Source: Pigmentiphaga sp. H8 | GTDB lineage: Bacteria > Pseudomonadota > Gammaproteobacteria > Burkholderiales > Burkholderiaceae_B | NCBI RefSeq assembly: GCF_003854895.1 | Contig: NZ_CP033966.1 | Span: forward strand, 4,650,001 to 4,714,000 | Length of the DNA stretch: 64,000 nt | Direction of reading: 5' to 3' | Part shown: positions 31,372 through 40,262 of the stretch, one piece after another | Layout: each line of letters starts with the position of its first letter | Position numbering within the stretch: the stretch's first letter is position 1 | Translations under genes and position numbers: made by a program | The notes under the pieces: model-generated | The model's database searches: none | What the model saw: the letters and a program-made list of their open reading frames with translations, nothing else | Told to the model about the DNA's origin: nothing

Positions 31372-33744
31372 ATGACCGATCCTTCCACCTATCCCTCCCA
31401 CCGCCGGGGCCGCGTTCCGCTCCTGATCTTCGGCATCCTGCTCATCCTGATCGGCCTCGTGCTCGGCGCCGGCGGCGTGCGCCTCGTCTCGCTGGACGGC
31501 TCGTGGTACTACCTGATCGCCGGCGTGGGGCTGGTGCTGTCCGGCCTGGGCTATGCCCGGGGTTCGCGCGCCGGGGCCTGGCTGTTCGCGCTGGTTTTCG
31601 TCGGCACGCTGATCTGGTCCTTCTGGGAAGTCGGACCGGACTTCTGGCAACTGGTGCCGCGCCTGGTCGGCGTGATCGTGCTGGCGCTGGTGGCCGCGCT
31701 GCTGCATCCGCTGCTGCGTCCGGTGGGCGCGCCGGGCGGCAACCGGGGCGCCTATTCGCTGGCCGTGCTGTGCGTGCTGGCGCTGGCCGGCTTCGGCTTC
31801 CTGATGTTCCAGCCCCATTTCCCGGTAAGCGCCACCGGTGACGCTCCCACCGCCGTGCCGGCGGCCGCCTCGGGCGGCGACTGGGACCACTACGGGCGGG
31901 ACGCGGCGGGCACCCGCTACGCGCCCTTCACCCAGATCGACAAGAGCAACGTCGGCAACCTGCAGGTCGCGTGGACCTTCCGCACCGGCGAGCCGGCCAT
32001 CAACGGCGCCGAGGACCAGAACACGCCGCTGCAGGTGGGCGACACCGTGTACCTGTGCACGCCGCACAACCAGGTCTTCGCGTTGAACGCGGAAACCGGC
32101 GAGCAGCGCTGGAAATTCGATCCCAAGGCCAGCTCGCCGGTCTGGCAGCGCTGCCGCGGCGTGAGCTACTACGACGCCGGCGCCTCGATGACGGATGCCG
32201 CCGCCGACGCCGCCTGCCGCCAACGCATCGTGCTCAGCACCATCGACGCCCGCCTGATCCAGCTCGACGCCCGGACCGGCAAGCCGTGCACGGCCTTCGG
32301 CAACCAGGGCACGGTGGACCTCAAGGCCGGCATGGGCGAGGTCAAGCCCGGCTACTACTTCCAGACCTCCGCGCCCACGGTCGCGCGCGACCTCATCATC
32401 ATCGGCGGCTGGGTGTACGACAACCGCGCGGTGGACGAACCCTCGGGCGCGGTGCGCGCCTTCAGCGCGAAAAACGGCGAACTCGTCTGGGCCTGGGACC
32501 TGGGCAATCCCGCCATCACCAAGCTGCCGCCCGAAGGCGGCTCGTATACGCGCGGCACGCCCAACGTCTGGTCCACGCCGGCCTATGACGACAAGCTCGG
32601 CCTGCTGTACCTGCCCACCGGCAATTCGCCGCCCGACTTCTGGGGCGCCCACCGCAGCAAGGCCGCCGAGGAATATGCCTCGTCCATCGTCGCGCTGGAC
32701 ATCGAGACCGGCCGCGAACGCTGGAAATTCCAGACCACCCACCACGACCTCTGGGACTACGACGTGGGCACGCCGCCCACCCTGCACGACCTGCCCGACG
32801 GCAAGGGCGGCACGGTCCCCGCGCTGATCCAGGCCACCAAGCGCGGCCAGATCTTCCTGCTGGACCGGCGCGACGGCACGCCGCTGGCCGAGGTCAAGGA
32901 AGTCCCCGTGCCGCAGGGCGCGCAGGAAGGCGACTGGACCTCGCCCACGCAACCCTATTCGGTCGGCATGCCCGGCATCGGCACCACGCCCTTCACCGAA
33001 GCCAGCATGTGGGGCGCCACCTTCTTCGACCAGTTGTGGTGCCGCATCGAGTTCCGCAAGATGCGCTACGAAGGCGACTTCACCCCGCTGCGCACCGACC
33101 GCCGCACGCTGATCTACCCCGGCTACTACGGCGGCATGAACTGGGGCGGCGTCTCGGTCGTGCCCGCGCTCGACTACCTGGTGATCAACGACATCCGGAT
33201 GCCGCAGTGGGCCCGCCTGATCCCGCGCGACGAGACGCCGGATCCGACCAAGGCCGCCTCGGTCCATGAAGGCTACGCGCCGCAGGAAGGTACGCCGTAC
33301 GGTATCTCGAAGAACGGCTTCATGTCGCCGCTGGGCGTGCCCTGCCACGCGCCGCCCTACGGCACCATGACCGCCGTCGACCTGAAGACCCGCAAGATCG
33401 TCTGGCAGGCGCCGCTGAGCACCCTGCAGGACACCGGGCCGCTCGGCATGAAGACCGGCCTGCAGATCCCCATCGGCATGCCGACGCTGGGCGGGCCGCT
33501 GACGACCGCATCGGGCCTGGTGTTCTATGCCGGCACGCAGGACTACTACCTGCGCGCCATCGACGTCCTGACCGGTAAGGAGCTGTGGAAGGGCCGGCTG
33601 CCGGTGGGCGCGCAGGCCACGCCCATGACCTACATGTCGCCCGAAAGCGGCCGGCAGTTCGTCGTGATCTCGGCCGGCGGCGCGCGGCAGTCGCCCGACC
33701 GCGGGGATTACGTGATCGCGTACGCGCTGCCGAAAGGGCCATAA
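31372..33744 (+). CDS. quiA: Membrane-bound PQQ-dependent quinate/shikimate (glucose-type) dehydrogenase
   Basis: A 790-residue quinoprotein. Residues about 10-145 hold five transmembrane helices (LLIFGILLILIGLVLGAGG, ALVFVGTLIWSF and others) that bind ubiquinone. The rest is an eight-bladed PQQ propeller with DWDHYGRDAAGTRYAPFTQI-type entry, RFWKFDPK-like blade repeats and a GTMTAVDLKTRKIVW blade. It oxidises polyols or cyclitols in the periplasm and passes electrons to quinone. Glucose, quinate and shikimate enzymes are alike; pcaQ and pcaHG directly downstream favour quinate/shikimate. ATG 31372 follows a GGAG; PQQ genes are not in the window. Confidence 0.85.
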   Translation: MTDPSTYPSHRRGRVPLLIFGILLILIGLVLGAGGVRLVSLDGSWYYLIAGVGLVLSGLGYARGSRAGAWLFALVFVGTLIWSFWEVGPDFWQLVPRLVGVIVLALVAALLHPLLRPVGAPGGNRGAYSLAVLCVLALAGFGFLMFQPHFPVSATGDAPTAVPAAASGGDWDHYGRDAAGTRYAPFTQIDKSNVGNLQVAWTFRTGEPAINGAEDQNTPLQVGDTVYLCTPHNQVFALNAETGEQRWKFDPKASSPVWQRCRGVSYYDAGASMTDAAADAACRQRIVLSTIDARLIQLDARTGKPCTAFGNQGTVDLKAGMGEVKPGYYFQTSAPTVARDLIIIGGWVYDNRAVDEPSGAVRAFSAKNGELVWAWDLGNPAITKLPPEGGSYTRGTPNVWSTPAYDDKLGLLYLPTGNSPPDFWGAHRSKAAEEYASSIVALDIETGRERWKFQTTHHDLWDYDVGTPPTLHDLPDGKGGTVPALIQATKRGQIFLLDRRDGTPLAEVKEVPVPQGAQEGDWTSPTQPYSVGMPGIGTTPFTEASMWGATFFDQLWCRIEFRKMRYEGDFTPLRTDRRTLIYPGYYGGMNWGGVSVVPALDYLVINDIRMPQWARLIPRDETPDPTKAASVHEGYAPQEGTPYGISKNGFMSPLGVPCHAPPYGTMTAVDLKTRKIVWQAPLSTLQDTGPLGMKTGLQIPIGMPTLGGPLTTASGLVFYAGTQDYYLRAIDVLTGKELWKGRLPVGAQATPMTYMSPESGRQFVVISAGGARQSPDRGDYVIAYALPKGP

Positions 33745-33812
33745 GCCCGCCGCGACGGCTGGCCCGCGGCACCGGAAGCCCGTACCATCACGGCTTTACG
33801 GTGCCCGCCCGC

Positions 33813-34760
33813 ATGACCTCGCCGCAACTCAACCGCATCCGACTGCAACACATCCGCTGCCTGCTCGCCACCGCGCAGCACGGCAACATGCGGGCCGCGG
33901 CCGAGTTCCTGTCCATCACCCAGCCCGCCGTCAGCAAGATCATCAAGGAGCTGGAAGAGATCGTCGGCAAGCCGCTGGTGGTCCGCCAGCGCCACGGCGT
34001 CGCCCTTACGCCGGCGGGCATGGCCTTCGTGCAGCATGCCCGCCAGGGCGTGATGGCATTGGAAATGGCGTTGGGCGAAGCGCGCGATCCGGAAGGCGAT
34101 GCCGTCAAGCTGGGCGTGCTGCCCTCGCTGGCGGTGGACCTGCCGCACGAGATCCTGCGCAGTTGGCGCGCGCGCGGACGCCACGGCCCGGTGCGTTTGG
34201 AGACCGGCATGAATCCGGAGCTGCTGGCGCGGCTGCGGCAAGGCGAGCTGGACGTGGTCGTGGGCCGGCTGGCCGAGCCCGACCACATGCTGGAACTGCG
34301 CTTCGAGCCGCTATGGAGCGAACCCCTGGTCGTGGCCATGCGGCCGCAGCACCCGCTGGCGCGCACCGAGTGGCAGGCCTGGCAGGCGCCGGCCCACCCG
34401 GTCATTCTGCCCTTGCCCGGCACCAGCATCTACCAGGCGGCCGACAGTTTCCTGGGCCAGTTGCGGTCCGGCGCCAGCCATGACCGCCTGGAAACCCTGG
34501 CCATCCCCCTGGCGCGCAATCTGGCCCTGAACAGCGATGCCTTGTGGTTCGCCTCGCTCAGCACCGTCAAGGCCGACCTCGAACAGGGCGTGCTGGTGGC
34601 GCGCCGCGTGCCCGGGGCCGCGACCGAGGCGGTCGGACTCTTCACCCAGGCGCAGCCGGGCACCAGCCGGCCGCTGGCCGGGGACATGGCCGATACGGTG
34701 CGCGGCGTGGCGGTGCGCTGGCGGGCCGCGTGCGAAGACCTGGGCTGGGATCCCGCCTAA
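33813..34760 (+). CDS. pcaQ: LysR-type regulator of protocatechuate genes (PcaQ)
   Basis: A 315-residue LysR regulator closely matching PcaQ: RIRLQHIRCLLATAQHGN then AAEFLSITQPAVSKIIKEL as the recognition helices (about 10-65), and a PcaQ-like effector domain (VGRLAEPDHMLELRFEPLW). PcaQ activates pcaHG and related genes, with beta-carboxy-cis,cis-muconate or gamma-carboxymuconolactone as inducer in known species. It lies immediately upstream of pcaHG on the same strand. ATG 33813 is chosen; GTG 33801 is possible. Confidence 0.9.
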   Translation: MTSPQLNRIRLQHIRCLLATAQHGNMRAAAEFLSITQPAVSKIIKELEEIVGKPLVVRQRHGVALTPAGMAFVQHARQGVMALEMALGEARDPEGDAVKLGVLPSLAVDLPHEILRSWRARGRHGPVRLETGMNPELLARLRQGELDVVVGRLAEPDHMLELRFEPLWSEPLVVAMRPQHPLARTEWQAWQAPAHPVILPLPGTSIYQAADSFLGQLRSGASHDRLETLAIPLARNLALNSDALWFASLSTVKADLEQGVLVARRVPGAATEAVGLFTQAQPGTSRPLAGDMADTVRGVAVRWRAACEDLGWDPA

Positions 34761-34883
34761 AGGCCGGCCGGGCCCCAAGATATTCCTCACCGTTATATCA
34801 TAGCGGCATATTCTTCACTTGCCCCTGGACCGGTGCGTGACTACAGTGGCCCCTGCGAACATTCCCACAAACGGTACAGAGAC
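34761..34883 (+). promoter_or_regulatory. pcaHG promoter region with ATATTCyTCAC direct repeat
   Basis: 123 bases between pcaQ and pcaH. An 11-base direct repeat, ATATTCCTCAC (34780-34790) and ATATTCTTCAC (34808-34818), is spaced 28 bases start to start with an AT-rich stretch between them. This is a plausible PcaQ or RNA polymerase contact region. It is not the published rhizobial PcaQ box. Confidence 0.45.
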
Positions 34884-35615
34884 ATGAGCAATCCCCTTCT
34901 GCCTCCCTCCACGACCGGCGTCTTCGTGCAGCGCGACAGCGACGCGCATCCGCCCGCCTTCACTCCCGGCTACAAGACCAGCGTGCTGCGCTCGCCGCGC
35001 AAGGCCCTGATCTCCAACGTCGGCACGCTGTCCGAGATCACCTCGCCCGTCTTCCAGCCCCAGGAGCTGGGCCCCAAGGACAACGACCTGATCACCAACT
35101 TCGCCAAGGATGGCCTGCCCATCGGCGAACGCGTCATCGTCCACGGCTTCCTGCGCGACCAGTTCGGCCGCCCCGTCAAGAACGCCCTGATCGAAGTGTG
35201 GCAGGCCAATGCCAGCGGCCGCTACCGCCACAAGAACGACACCTACATCGGCAGCCTGGACCCCAACTTCGGCGGCTGTGGACGCATGCTGACGGACGAG
35301 AACGGCTACTACATGTTCCGTACCATCAAGCCCGGTCCGTACCCCTGGCGCAACCGCATCAACGACTGGCGCCCCTCGCACATCCACTTCTCCATCCTGG
35401 CCGACGGCTGGGCCCAGCGCCTGATCACGCAGCAGTACTTCGAGGGCGACACGCTCATCCCGCACTGCCCCATCCTCAAGACCATCAACAACGAAGAGCA
35501 GGTCCGCGGCCTGATCGCCATGCAGGACATCGGCAACTTCATCGCGCTGGACAGCCGCTGCTACCGCTTCGACATCACGGTGCGCGGCCGCACCGCCACC
35601 TGGTTTGAAAATTGA
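34884..35615 (+). CDS. pcaH: Protocatechuate 3,4-dioxygenase beta subunit
   Basis: A 243-residue subunit carrying the non-haem Fe(III) of intradiol dioxygenase. Ligands are visible as Tyr114 (GRYRHKND), Tyr153 (PGPYPWRN), His166 and His168 (RPSHIHFS). The enzyme cleaves protocatechuate to 3-carboxy-cis,cis-muconate in the cytoplasm. The N-terminal arm (residues 1-60) and length match PcaH. The ATG at 34884 begins the usual N-terminus. pcaG follows 14 bases after the stop. Confidence 0.97.
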   Translation: MSNPLLPPSTTGVFVQRDSDAHPPAFTPGYKTSVLRSPRKALISNVGTLSEITSPVFQPQELGPKDNDLITNFAKDGLPIGERVIVHGFLRDQFGRPVKNALIEVWQANASGRYRHKNDTYIGSLDPNFGGCGRMLTDENGYYMFRTIKPGPYPWRNRINDWRPSHIHFSILADGWAQRLITQQYFEGDTLIPHCPILKTINNEEQVRGLIAMQDIGNFIALDSRCYRFDITVRGRTATWFEN

Positions 35616-35629
35616 TCGAGGGCAGGACC

Positions 35630-36271
35630 ATGAGCACCCAAATCACCTTCCTTCCTGAAACCGCCTCGCAAACGGGCGGCCCGTACGTGCATATCGGCCT
35701 CGCCCCCAAGCAGGCCGGCTTCGACATCTTCGAGAACAACTTCGACGACAAGCTGGTCAAGCCCGAGACCAAGGGCGAACGCATCCGCCTCGAAGGCCAG
35801 GTGTACGACGGCAGCGGCACCGTGCTGCGCGACGTGCTGGTCGAAATCTGGCAGGCCAACGCCGCCGGCAAGTATGCCCACCCGGCCGACACGCAGGACA
35901 AGCCCATCGACCCCGCCTTCCGTGGCTGGGGCCGCACCGGCGCCGACTTCGACACCGGCTTCTACAGCTTCGAGACCATCAAGCCCGGCGCCGTCCCCGG
36001 CGCCAAGCCCGGCACGATGCAGGCCCCGCACATCTGCCTGATCCTGTTCGCCCGCGGCATCAACCTCGGCCTGCATACCCGCGTCTACTTCGAGGACGAG
36101 AAGGCAGCCAACGCCAAGGATCCCATCATCAACGGCATCGAATGGGAAGTCCGCCGCGACACGCTGATCGCCAAGCGCGAGGAACGCGACGGCAAGGTGG
36201 TGTATCGCTTCGACATCCGTATCCAGGACACGCCGGACGGCGGCAAGGAAACGGTGTTCTTCGACGTCTGA
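35630..36271 (+). CDS. pcaG: Protocatechuate 3,4-dioxygenase alpha subunit
   Basis: A 213-residue structural partner of PcaH with the same beta-sandwich fold but without the iron ligands. Landmarks are ETASQTGGPYVHIGLAPKQ at the N-terminus, VEIWQANAAGKYAHPAD, and the C-terminal FDIRIQDTPDGGKETVFFDV-type end. It shapes the substrate pocket. An AGGAC precedes ATG 35630. No other pca gene (B, C, D, I, J, F) follows; two hairpins lie downstream instead. Confidence 0.97.
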   Translation: MSTQITFLPETASQTGGPYVHIGLAPKQAGFDIFENNFDDKLVKPETKGERIRLEGQVYDGSGTVLRDVLVEIWQANAAGKYAHPADTQDKPIDPAFRGWGRTGADFDTGFYSFETIKPGAVPGAKPGTMQAPHICLILFARGINLGLHTRVYFEDEKAANAKDPIINGIEWEVRRDTLIAKREERDGKVVYRFDIRIQDTPDGGKETVFFDV

Positions 36272-36288
36272 CCACAGCCGTCGCGAAC

Positions 36289-36308
36289 GGCCCGCCGACA
36301 GGCGGGCC
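36289..36308 (+). terminator. Short GC hairpin after pcaG
   Basis: GGCCCGCC gaca GGCGGGCC: a perfect 8-base-pair stem with a 4-base loop, 17 bases after the pcaG stop. There is no following T-run, so it may slow or stabilise transcripts rather than end them intrinsically. Confidence 0.5.
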
Positions 36309-36311
36309 CCG

Positions 36312-36356
36312 GACGCCCCCGCTTCAAGACGCCCAGGCGTCAAGAACGGGGGCGTC
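36312..36356 (+). terminator. Second, longer hairpin after pcaG
   Basis: Outer arms GACGCCCCCG (36312-36321) and CGGGGGCGTC (36347-36356) pair over 10 bases. Inner arms GACGCC/GGCGTC (36328-36333, 36336-36341) close the top, with an internal bubble between. It directly follows the first hairpin and precedes the SDR gene by 55 bases. A T-run is lacking; terminator or attenuator are both possible. Confidence 0.5.
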
Positions 36357-36410
36357 GTCGCGACAACGCTTCATGCATGCACGCATCGAGCCCACACTGA
36401 AGGAGCCCAC

Positions 36411-37166
36411 ATGGATCTGCAGCTGCGCGATCGCACCGCAATAGTCACCGGCGCCAGCCAGGGCATAGGCAAGGCCACCGCCATCGGTCTTGCCGCACAG
36501 GGAGTGCGGGTTGCCCTGGTGGCACGCCGCCGGCCGCTGCTGGAAGACATCGCCGCCGGAATCCTGGCCGCCGGCGGCCCTGCGCCGCACATCATCGAGG
36601 CCGATCTCTATCAGGAAACCGCGGTGGAACGCATCGTGCAATCGGCGCGGACGGCCTTCGGGCACGTCGACATCGTGGTCAATGCAGGAGGGGGCAGCCG
36701 GCCGCTGGACTTCGACGCCGGTCCGGACCTGTGGCTGGAAGGGATGACGCTCAACTTCTTCCGCCTGCGCGAACTGACCCAGGCGCTGATCCCGGGCATG
36801 CGCGAGCGGCGGTGGGGCCGCGTGGTCAACATCACCGGCACGTCCGAACCCAAGATACTGAACGCCGCGTTCAGCGCCAAGGCCGCCGTGCACATCTGGG
36901 CCAAGGGCCTGTCGCGCCTGGTCGCAGCGGACAACGTCACGGTCAACTGCTTGCAGCCGGGGCGCATCCACAGCGAACAGATGACGCTGCGCTACCCCAC
37001 CATCGAAAGCGAGCTGGAGTTCGCCCGGCACGAGATACCCGCCGGTCGCTTCGGCGAAGCCGAGGAGCTGGCCAACGTCGCGATATTCCTCTGCTCGCCG
37101 CGTGCCGCCTATGTCACCGGCACAGTCATTCCGGTCGACGGCGGCATGTCGCGCCACGCGTTCTGA
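36411..37166 (+). CDS. Short-chain dehydrogenase/reductase family protein with altered active site
   Basis: A 251-residue Rossmann protein with the SDR cofactor loop TGASQGIGKATA (about residues 14-25), VNAGGG, and a C-terminal GTVIPVDGGMSRHAF end. Arg-rich VALVARRR after strand 2 suggests NADP(H). The YxxxK motif is broken: Lys157 is present in AAFSAKAAV, but the Tyr position (153) is Ala and 154 is Phe. Thr/Ser of NITGTSEP remains. It may still bind cofactor or catalyse a different reaction. AAGGAG lies 7 bases before ATG. Its stop is 22 bases from the convergent hydrolase. Confidence 0.88.
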   Translation: MDLQLRDRTAIVTGASQGIGKATAIGLAAQGVRVALVARRRPLLEDIAAGILAAGGPAPHIIEADLYQETAVERIVQSARTAFGHVDIVVNAGGGSRPLDFDAGPDLWLEGMTLNFFRLRELTQALIPGMRERRWGRVVNITGTSEPKILNAAFSAKAAVHIWAKGLSRLVAADNVTVNCLQPGRIHSEQMTLRYPTIESELEFARHEIPAGRFGEAEELANVAIFLCSPRAAYVTGTVIPVDGGMSRHAF

Positions 37167-37187
37167 CAACTGCACGGACTGAAGTAG

Positions 37188-38159
37188 CTATCCGGCCAGC
37201 CACTCGTGCACGATGTCCGCGATCTCCAGGCTGTTGCGGTCCATCATCAACATGTGCGAATTGCCCGCAATGCCGCTTTCGGGCAGCGACAGCAGCCGCA
37301 CCGAGTCATGAGCGGCCACAAAGCCGCGGATGCGGGCGCGCATGCGCGGCCAGCGCGGATCGGTATCCATGTTGTCGCCCATTACGACCAGCGTGGGAAC
37401 GCGGTAGGGGCGATGGGGTTCCAGCGCGGGAATGCTGGCCGGTTCCAGCGCCACCACGGCCCGCACCAGGTCCGGGCGGGCGTGGGCCGCGCGCAGGCCG
37501 AACACGCCCGCTTGCGAATGGCAGACCACGATGGCCGGACCGGTCTTCTCCAGCAGGGCCAGGTAGCCGGCCAGCACGGCCGCGTCGGTGCTGGTCCAGC
37601 GGGGCACCATCTGACGCACCAGGCTGTCGAAAGCCTCGACCGGAAAGCGGGTGTTTGCATAGGGCTGCGACGACCGTTGCCCGGCCTTGCCGGGCTGGCC
37701 GATGCGGAAGCGCTCGTAGATGTCCTCGGCGGTCTGGATGACGGGCGCCTCGGGCCAGACCTCGGGCACGCGGGCGAAACCCGAGCGTCCCCGCTCGACC
37801 GCATCGCACAGATAGCAGTCCCAGCCGCGCCGCACGAAATAGTGCAGCCAGCCCGGCCGGCCGTCCGGCGTGGTCTCCCAGGCCGCGCCCGTCATGCCGC
37901 CGCCGTGCCAGAACTGGATGGGCGCGCGATCGGGCGCGGGGTCGGCCAGGAAATACTGCGCGTACATCTGCTCGACCCGGTAGTGGCCGTTCGGGTCCAC
38001 CCGCACGGGCTGCCCGCCTTCGGCCATCAGCAGCTCGCGCGGCGGCAGGCCCCGCAATTCGACCTCGCGCCCGCCGACGTGGAAGGCGCCCATGTCGCGC
38101 AGCCGCAAGGGGCCGGCGCGCCCGGGCCGGGCATCGCCGGCGGCTGGTTTCCTGCTCAT
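37188..38159 (-). CDS. Alpha/beta hydrolase
   Basis: A 323-residue serine hydrolase. Oxyanion residues come from FWHGGGMTGAAWE (about 82-94), the nucleophile from IVVCHSQAGVFGLRAA, and the catalytic His likely from GNSHMLMMDRNS near the C-terminus. There is no signal peptide. Probable substrates are esters or lactones. Its ATG overlaps the stop of the upstream Bug receptor gene (TCAT at 38156-38159), so the two are translationally coupled, suggesting the hydrolase acts on whatever the receptor recognises. Confidence 0.88.
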   Translation of the reverse strand: MSRKPAAGDARPGRAGPLRLRDMGAFHVGGREVELRGLPPRELLMAEGGQPVRVDPNGHYRVEQMYAQYFLADPAPDRAPIQFWHGGGMTGAAWETTPDGRPGWLHYFVRRGWDCYLCDAVERGRSGFARVPEVWPEAPVIQTAEDIYERFRIGQPGKAGQRSSQPYANTRFPVEAFDSLVRQMVPRWTSTDAAVLAGYLALLEKTGPAIVVCHSQAGVFGLRAAHARPDLVRAVVALEPASIPALEPHRPYRVPTLVVMGDNMDTDPRWPRMRARIRGFVAAHDSVRLLSLPESGIAGNSHMLMMDRNSLEIADIVHEWLAG

Positions 38160-39148
38160 TCGACGCGGATCTTGTTGGCCTGGATGATGGCTTTCCACTT
38201 CTCGTTCTCGCCCGCGATGAACCGGGCCAGGGCCTGCCGCGAGCCCGGCGCGACGTCCACGCCCAGTTGTTGCATCCGCGTCTGCACCTCCGGCGCCTTC
38301 AGGGCCGCCACGACGGCCTGGTTCAAGCGCTCCAGCACGGCCTCGGGCGTGCGTGCCGGCGCCATGATGCCGAACCATGGAGTGATCAGGAAATCGGGCA
38401 CCCCCGCCTCGGCGAAGGTCGGCACGTCGGGAATCGACGGCGAACGCTTCTGGCTGGCCACCGCCAGCGCGCGCAGCTTGCCCGAGCGGATGCTGGGCAG
38501 CGACGCGGGCAGGTTGTCGAAGTACATGTCGACCTGGCCGCCCAGCAGATCCGCCGCGACCTGGCCCGCCCCTTTGTACGGGATGTGCGTGAGCTGGATG
38601 CCGGCCTTGGTGTTGAGCAGTTCCGTCGCCAGGTGGGCCGAGGTGCCGATGCCGGACGAAGCGGAGTTGAGCTTGCCGGGATTGGCCTTGGCGTAGGCGA
38701 TCAGTTCGGCCACCGATTTGGCGGGCACGCCGGGATTGACGACCAGCACGCTGGGCACGGTGCCTATCATGGCCACCGGCGCGAAGTCCTTGACCACGTC
38801 ATAGGGAGCCGGCTTGTACAGCGACGGTGCGACGGCGCAGCCGAACGCGCACATCAGCAGCGTATAGCCGTTGGGCTCGGCCCGCGCCACGGCCTGGCCG
38901 CCGATGTTGCCGCTGGCGCCGACACGGTTCTCGACGATCAGGGGCTGGCCCAGTGTCTTGGACAGGGTCTCGCCCAGCACCCGCGCCAGGATGTCGGGCG
39001 TGCCGCCCGGCGGATAGGGCACGACCACGGTGATGGGCTTGGCGGGGAAGTCGGCGGCGATGGCGCCGCCGCATGCGGCCATGGCGGCAAGGCCGACGGC
39101 CAGCGCCGCGGTCCAGCGGCGGGCACGCTCGTGCGGGATGGAATGCAT
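38156..39148 (-). CDS. Bug family tricarboxylate-type substrate-binding protein
   Basis: A 330-residue periplasmic receptor with a signal peptide (MHSIPHERARRW, hydrophobic 13-31, cleavage at AIAADFP). Bug motifs are FPAKPITVVVPYPPGGTPD, ENRVGASGNIGGQAVARAEP and FAEAGVPDFLI. The start at 39148 has AGGAGA upstream; longer in-frame starts lack one. It heads an operon with the overlapping hydrolase and is divergent from a LysR gene 124 bases away. No TctA/TctB permease is near. Confidence 0.93.
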   Translation of the reverse strand: MHSIPHERARRWTAALAVGLAAMAACGGAIAADFPAKPITVVVPYPPGGTPDILARVLGETLSKTLGQPLIVENRVGASGNIGGQAVARAEPNGYTLLMCAFGCAVAPSLYKPAPYDVVKDFAPVAMIGTVPSVLVVNPGVPAKSVAELIAYAKANPGKLNSASSGIGTSAHLATELLNTKAGIQLTHIPYKGAGQVAADLLGGQVDMYFDNLPASLPSIRSGKLRALAVASQKRSPSIPDVPTFAEAGVPDFLITPWFGIMAPARTPEAVLERLNQAVVAALKAPEVQTRMQQLGVDVAPGSRQALARFIAGENEKWKAIIQANKIRVE

Positions 39149-39272
39149 CGATGTCTCCTGTATGGGCCTGTGGACGGCCGGATGCCGGGCACTATATCCA
39201 GCCCGCCGTCTGCCGGGCCAATGCCGGGATCGCAAGACATCCATACCATTGTTGCTATAGTCTTTCTCCATC

Positions 39273-40262
39273 ATGACCACCAGACATACCCTGACCGACC
39301 GCGCGAAGCTGCCCAACCTGCGCCGGATGGACATGAACGCGCTGCTGACCTTCGACGCGCTCATGAAGACGCGCAGTGCCACCGCGGCGGCCGCGCTGCT
39401 GCACAAGACCCAGCCGGCCATCAGCCGCGAGTTGGCCCGGCTGCGGCGCACCCTGGACGATCCTCTGCTGGTGGTGACCAAGGGCCGCTTCACGCCCACC
39501 GAGCGCGCGCTGGAGCTTCATGCCGTGGTGCGCGACGCGCTGGACCGGATCGAACACGCGCTCAGCCCGCCCGAGGCCTTCGATCCCGCCGGCGCCACCG
39601 GCACCATCAACATCGGCACCGGCGCCCATATCGAACTGCTGCTGGGCGCGCCGCTGCTGCAGCGCCTGCGCGCGGCGGCGCCGCGCCTGGTCGTGCGCTT
39701 CCAGTCCGTGCACGGGGACTTCATCCCGGACGACCTGGATGCCGAACGCATGGACATCGCCATCGGCCTGTTCAGCGAGGTCCCCCGGCGCTTCCACGCC
39801 ATGCGGCTGTTCGCCGACCGCCGGGTCTGCCTGCTGTCGGCCGCGCACCCCATGGCCCGGCGCAAGCGCCTGTCGCTGGACGACCTGGAACGCATCAAGT
39901 GGTTCGCTTTCGCGCAGATGTACGGGCGCCCCACCAACTTCGACCGGCTGCTCAAGCCGCGCCATCGCGACCTGGCGTTCTCGGCCTATCTGTCGGGCTT
40001 CGGCATCACGCCCTACGTGCTGCTGGAGACCGACTACGCCACCACCCTTCCCGCCTGCGTGGCCGAGGTGCACCAGCGGCACTTCCCGCTGGTCTCGATC
40101 GAGCTGCCCGAGCCGCTGCGCGACATCGAGTTCTTCATGGTGTGGTCCAAGCGGCAGCACACCTCGCCCCTGCATACCTGGGTGCGGGGCGAGATCCTGC
40201 GGGTGCTGGAGGAAAGAACGGGAGCCGCTATTCCAGGAAATTCCCCGCCGCGAAAACGATAG
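39273..40262 (+). CDS. LysR family transcriptional regulator
   Basis: A 329-residue LysR protein of the NodD/SyrM-like branch: RRMDMNALLTFDALMKTRS, then AAALLHKTQPAISRELARL for the DNA-binding helices (about residues 12-75). The effector domain contains NIGTGAHIELLLGAPLLQ. It is divergent from the Bug-hydrolase operon, its likely target. Its 3' end runs 35 bases into the convergent Rieske oxygenase gene, so the two messages overlap antisense. Confidence 0.91.
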   Translation: MTTRHTLTDRAKLPNLRRMDMNALLTFDALMKTRSATAAAALLHKTQPAISRELARLRRTLDDPLLVVTKGRFTPTERALELHAVVRDALDRIEHALSPPEAFDPAGATGTINIGTGAHIELLLGAPLLQRLRAAAPRLVVRFQSVHGDFIPDDLDAERMDIAIGLFSEVPRRFHAMRLFADRRVCLLSAAHPMARRKRLSLDDLERIKWFAFAQMYGRPTNFDRLLKPRHRDLAFSAYLSGFGITPYVLLETDYATTLPACVAEVHQRHFPLVSIELPEPLRDIEFFMVWSKRQHTSPLHTWVRGEILRVLEERTGAAIPGNSPPRKR

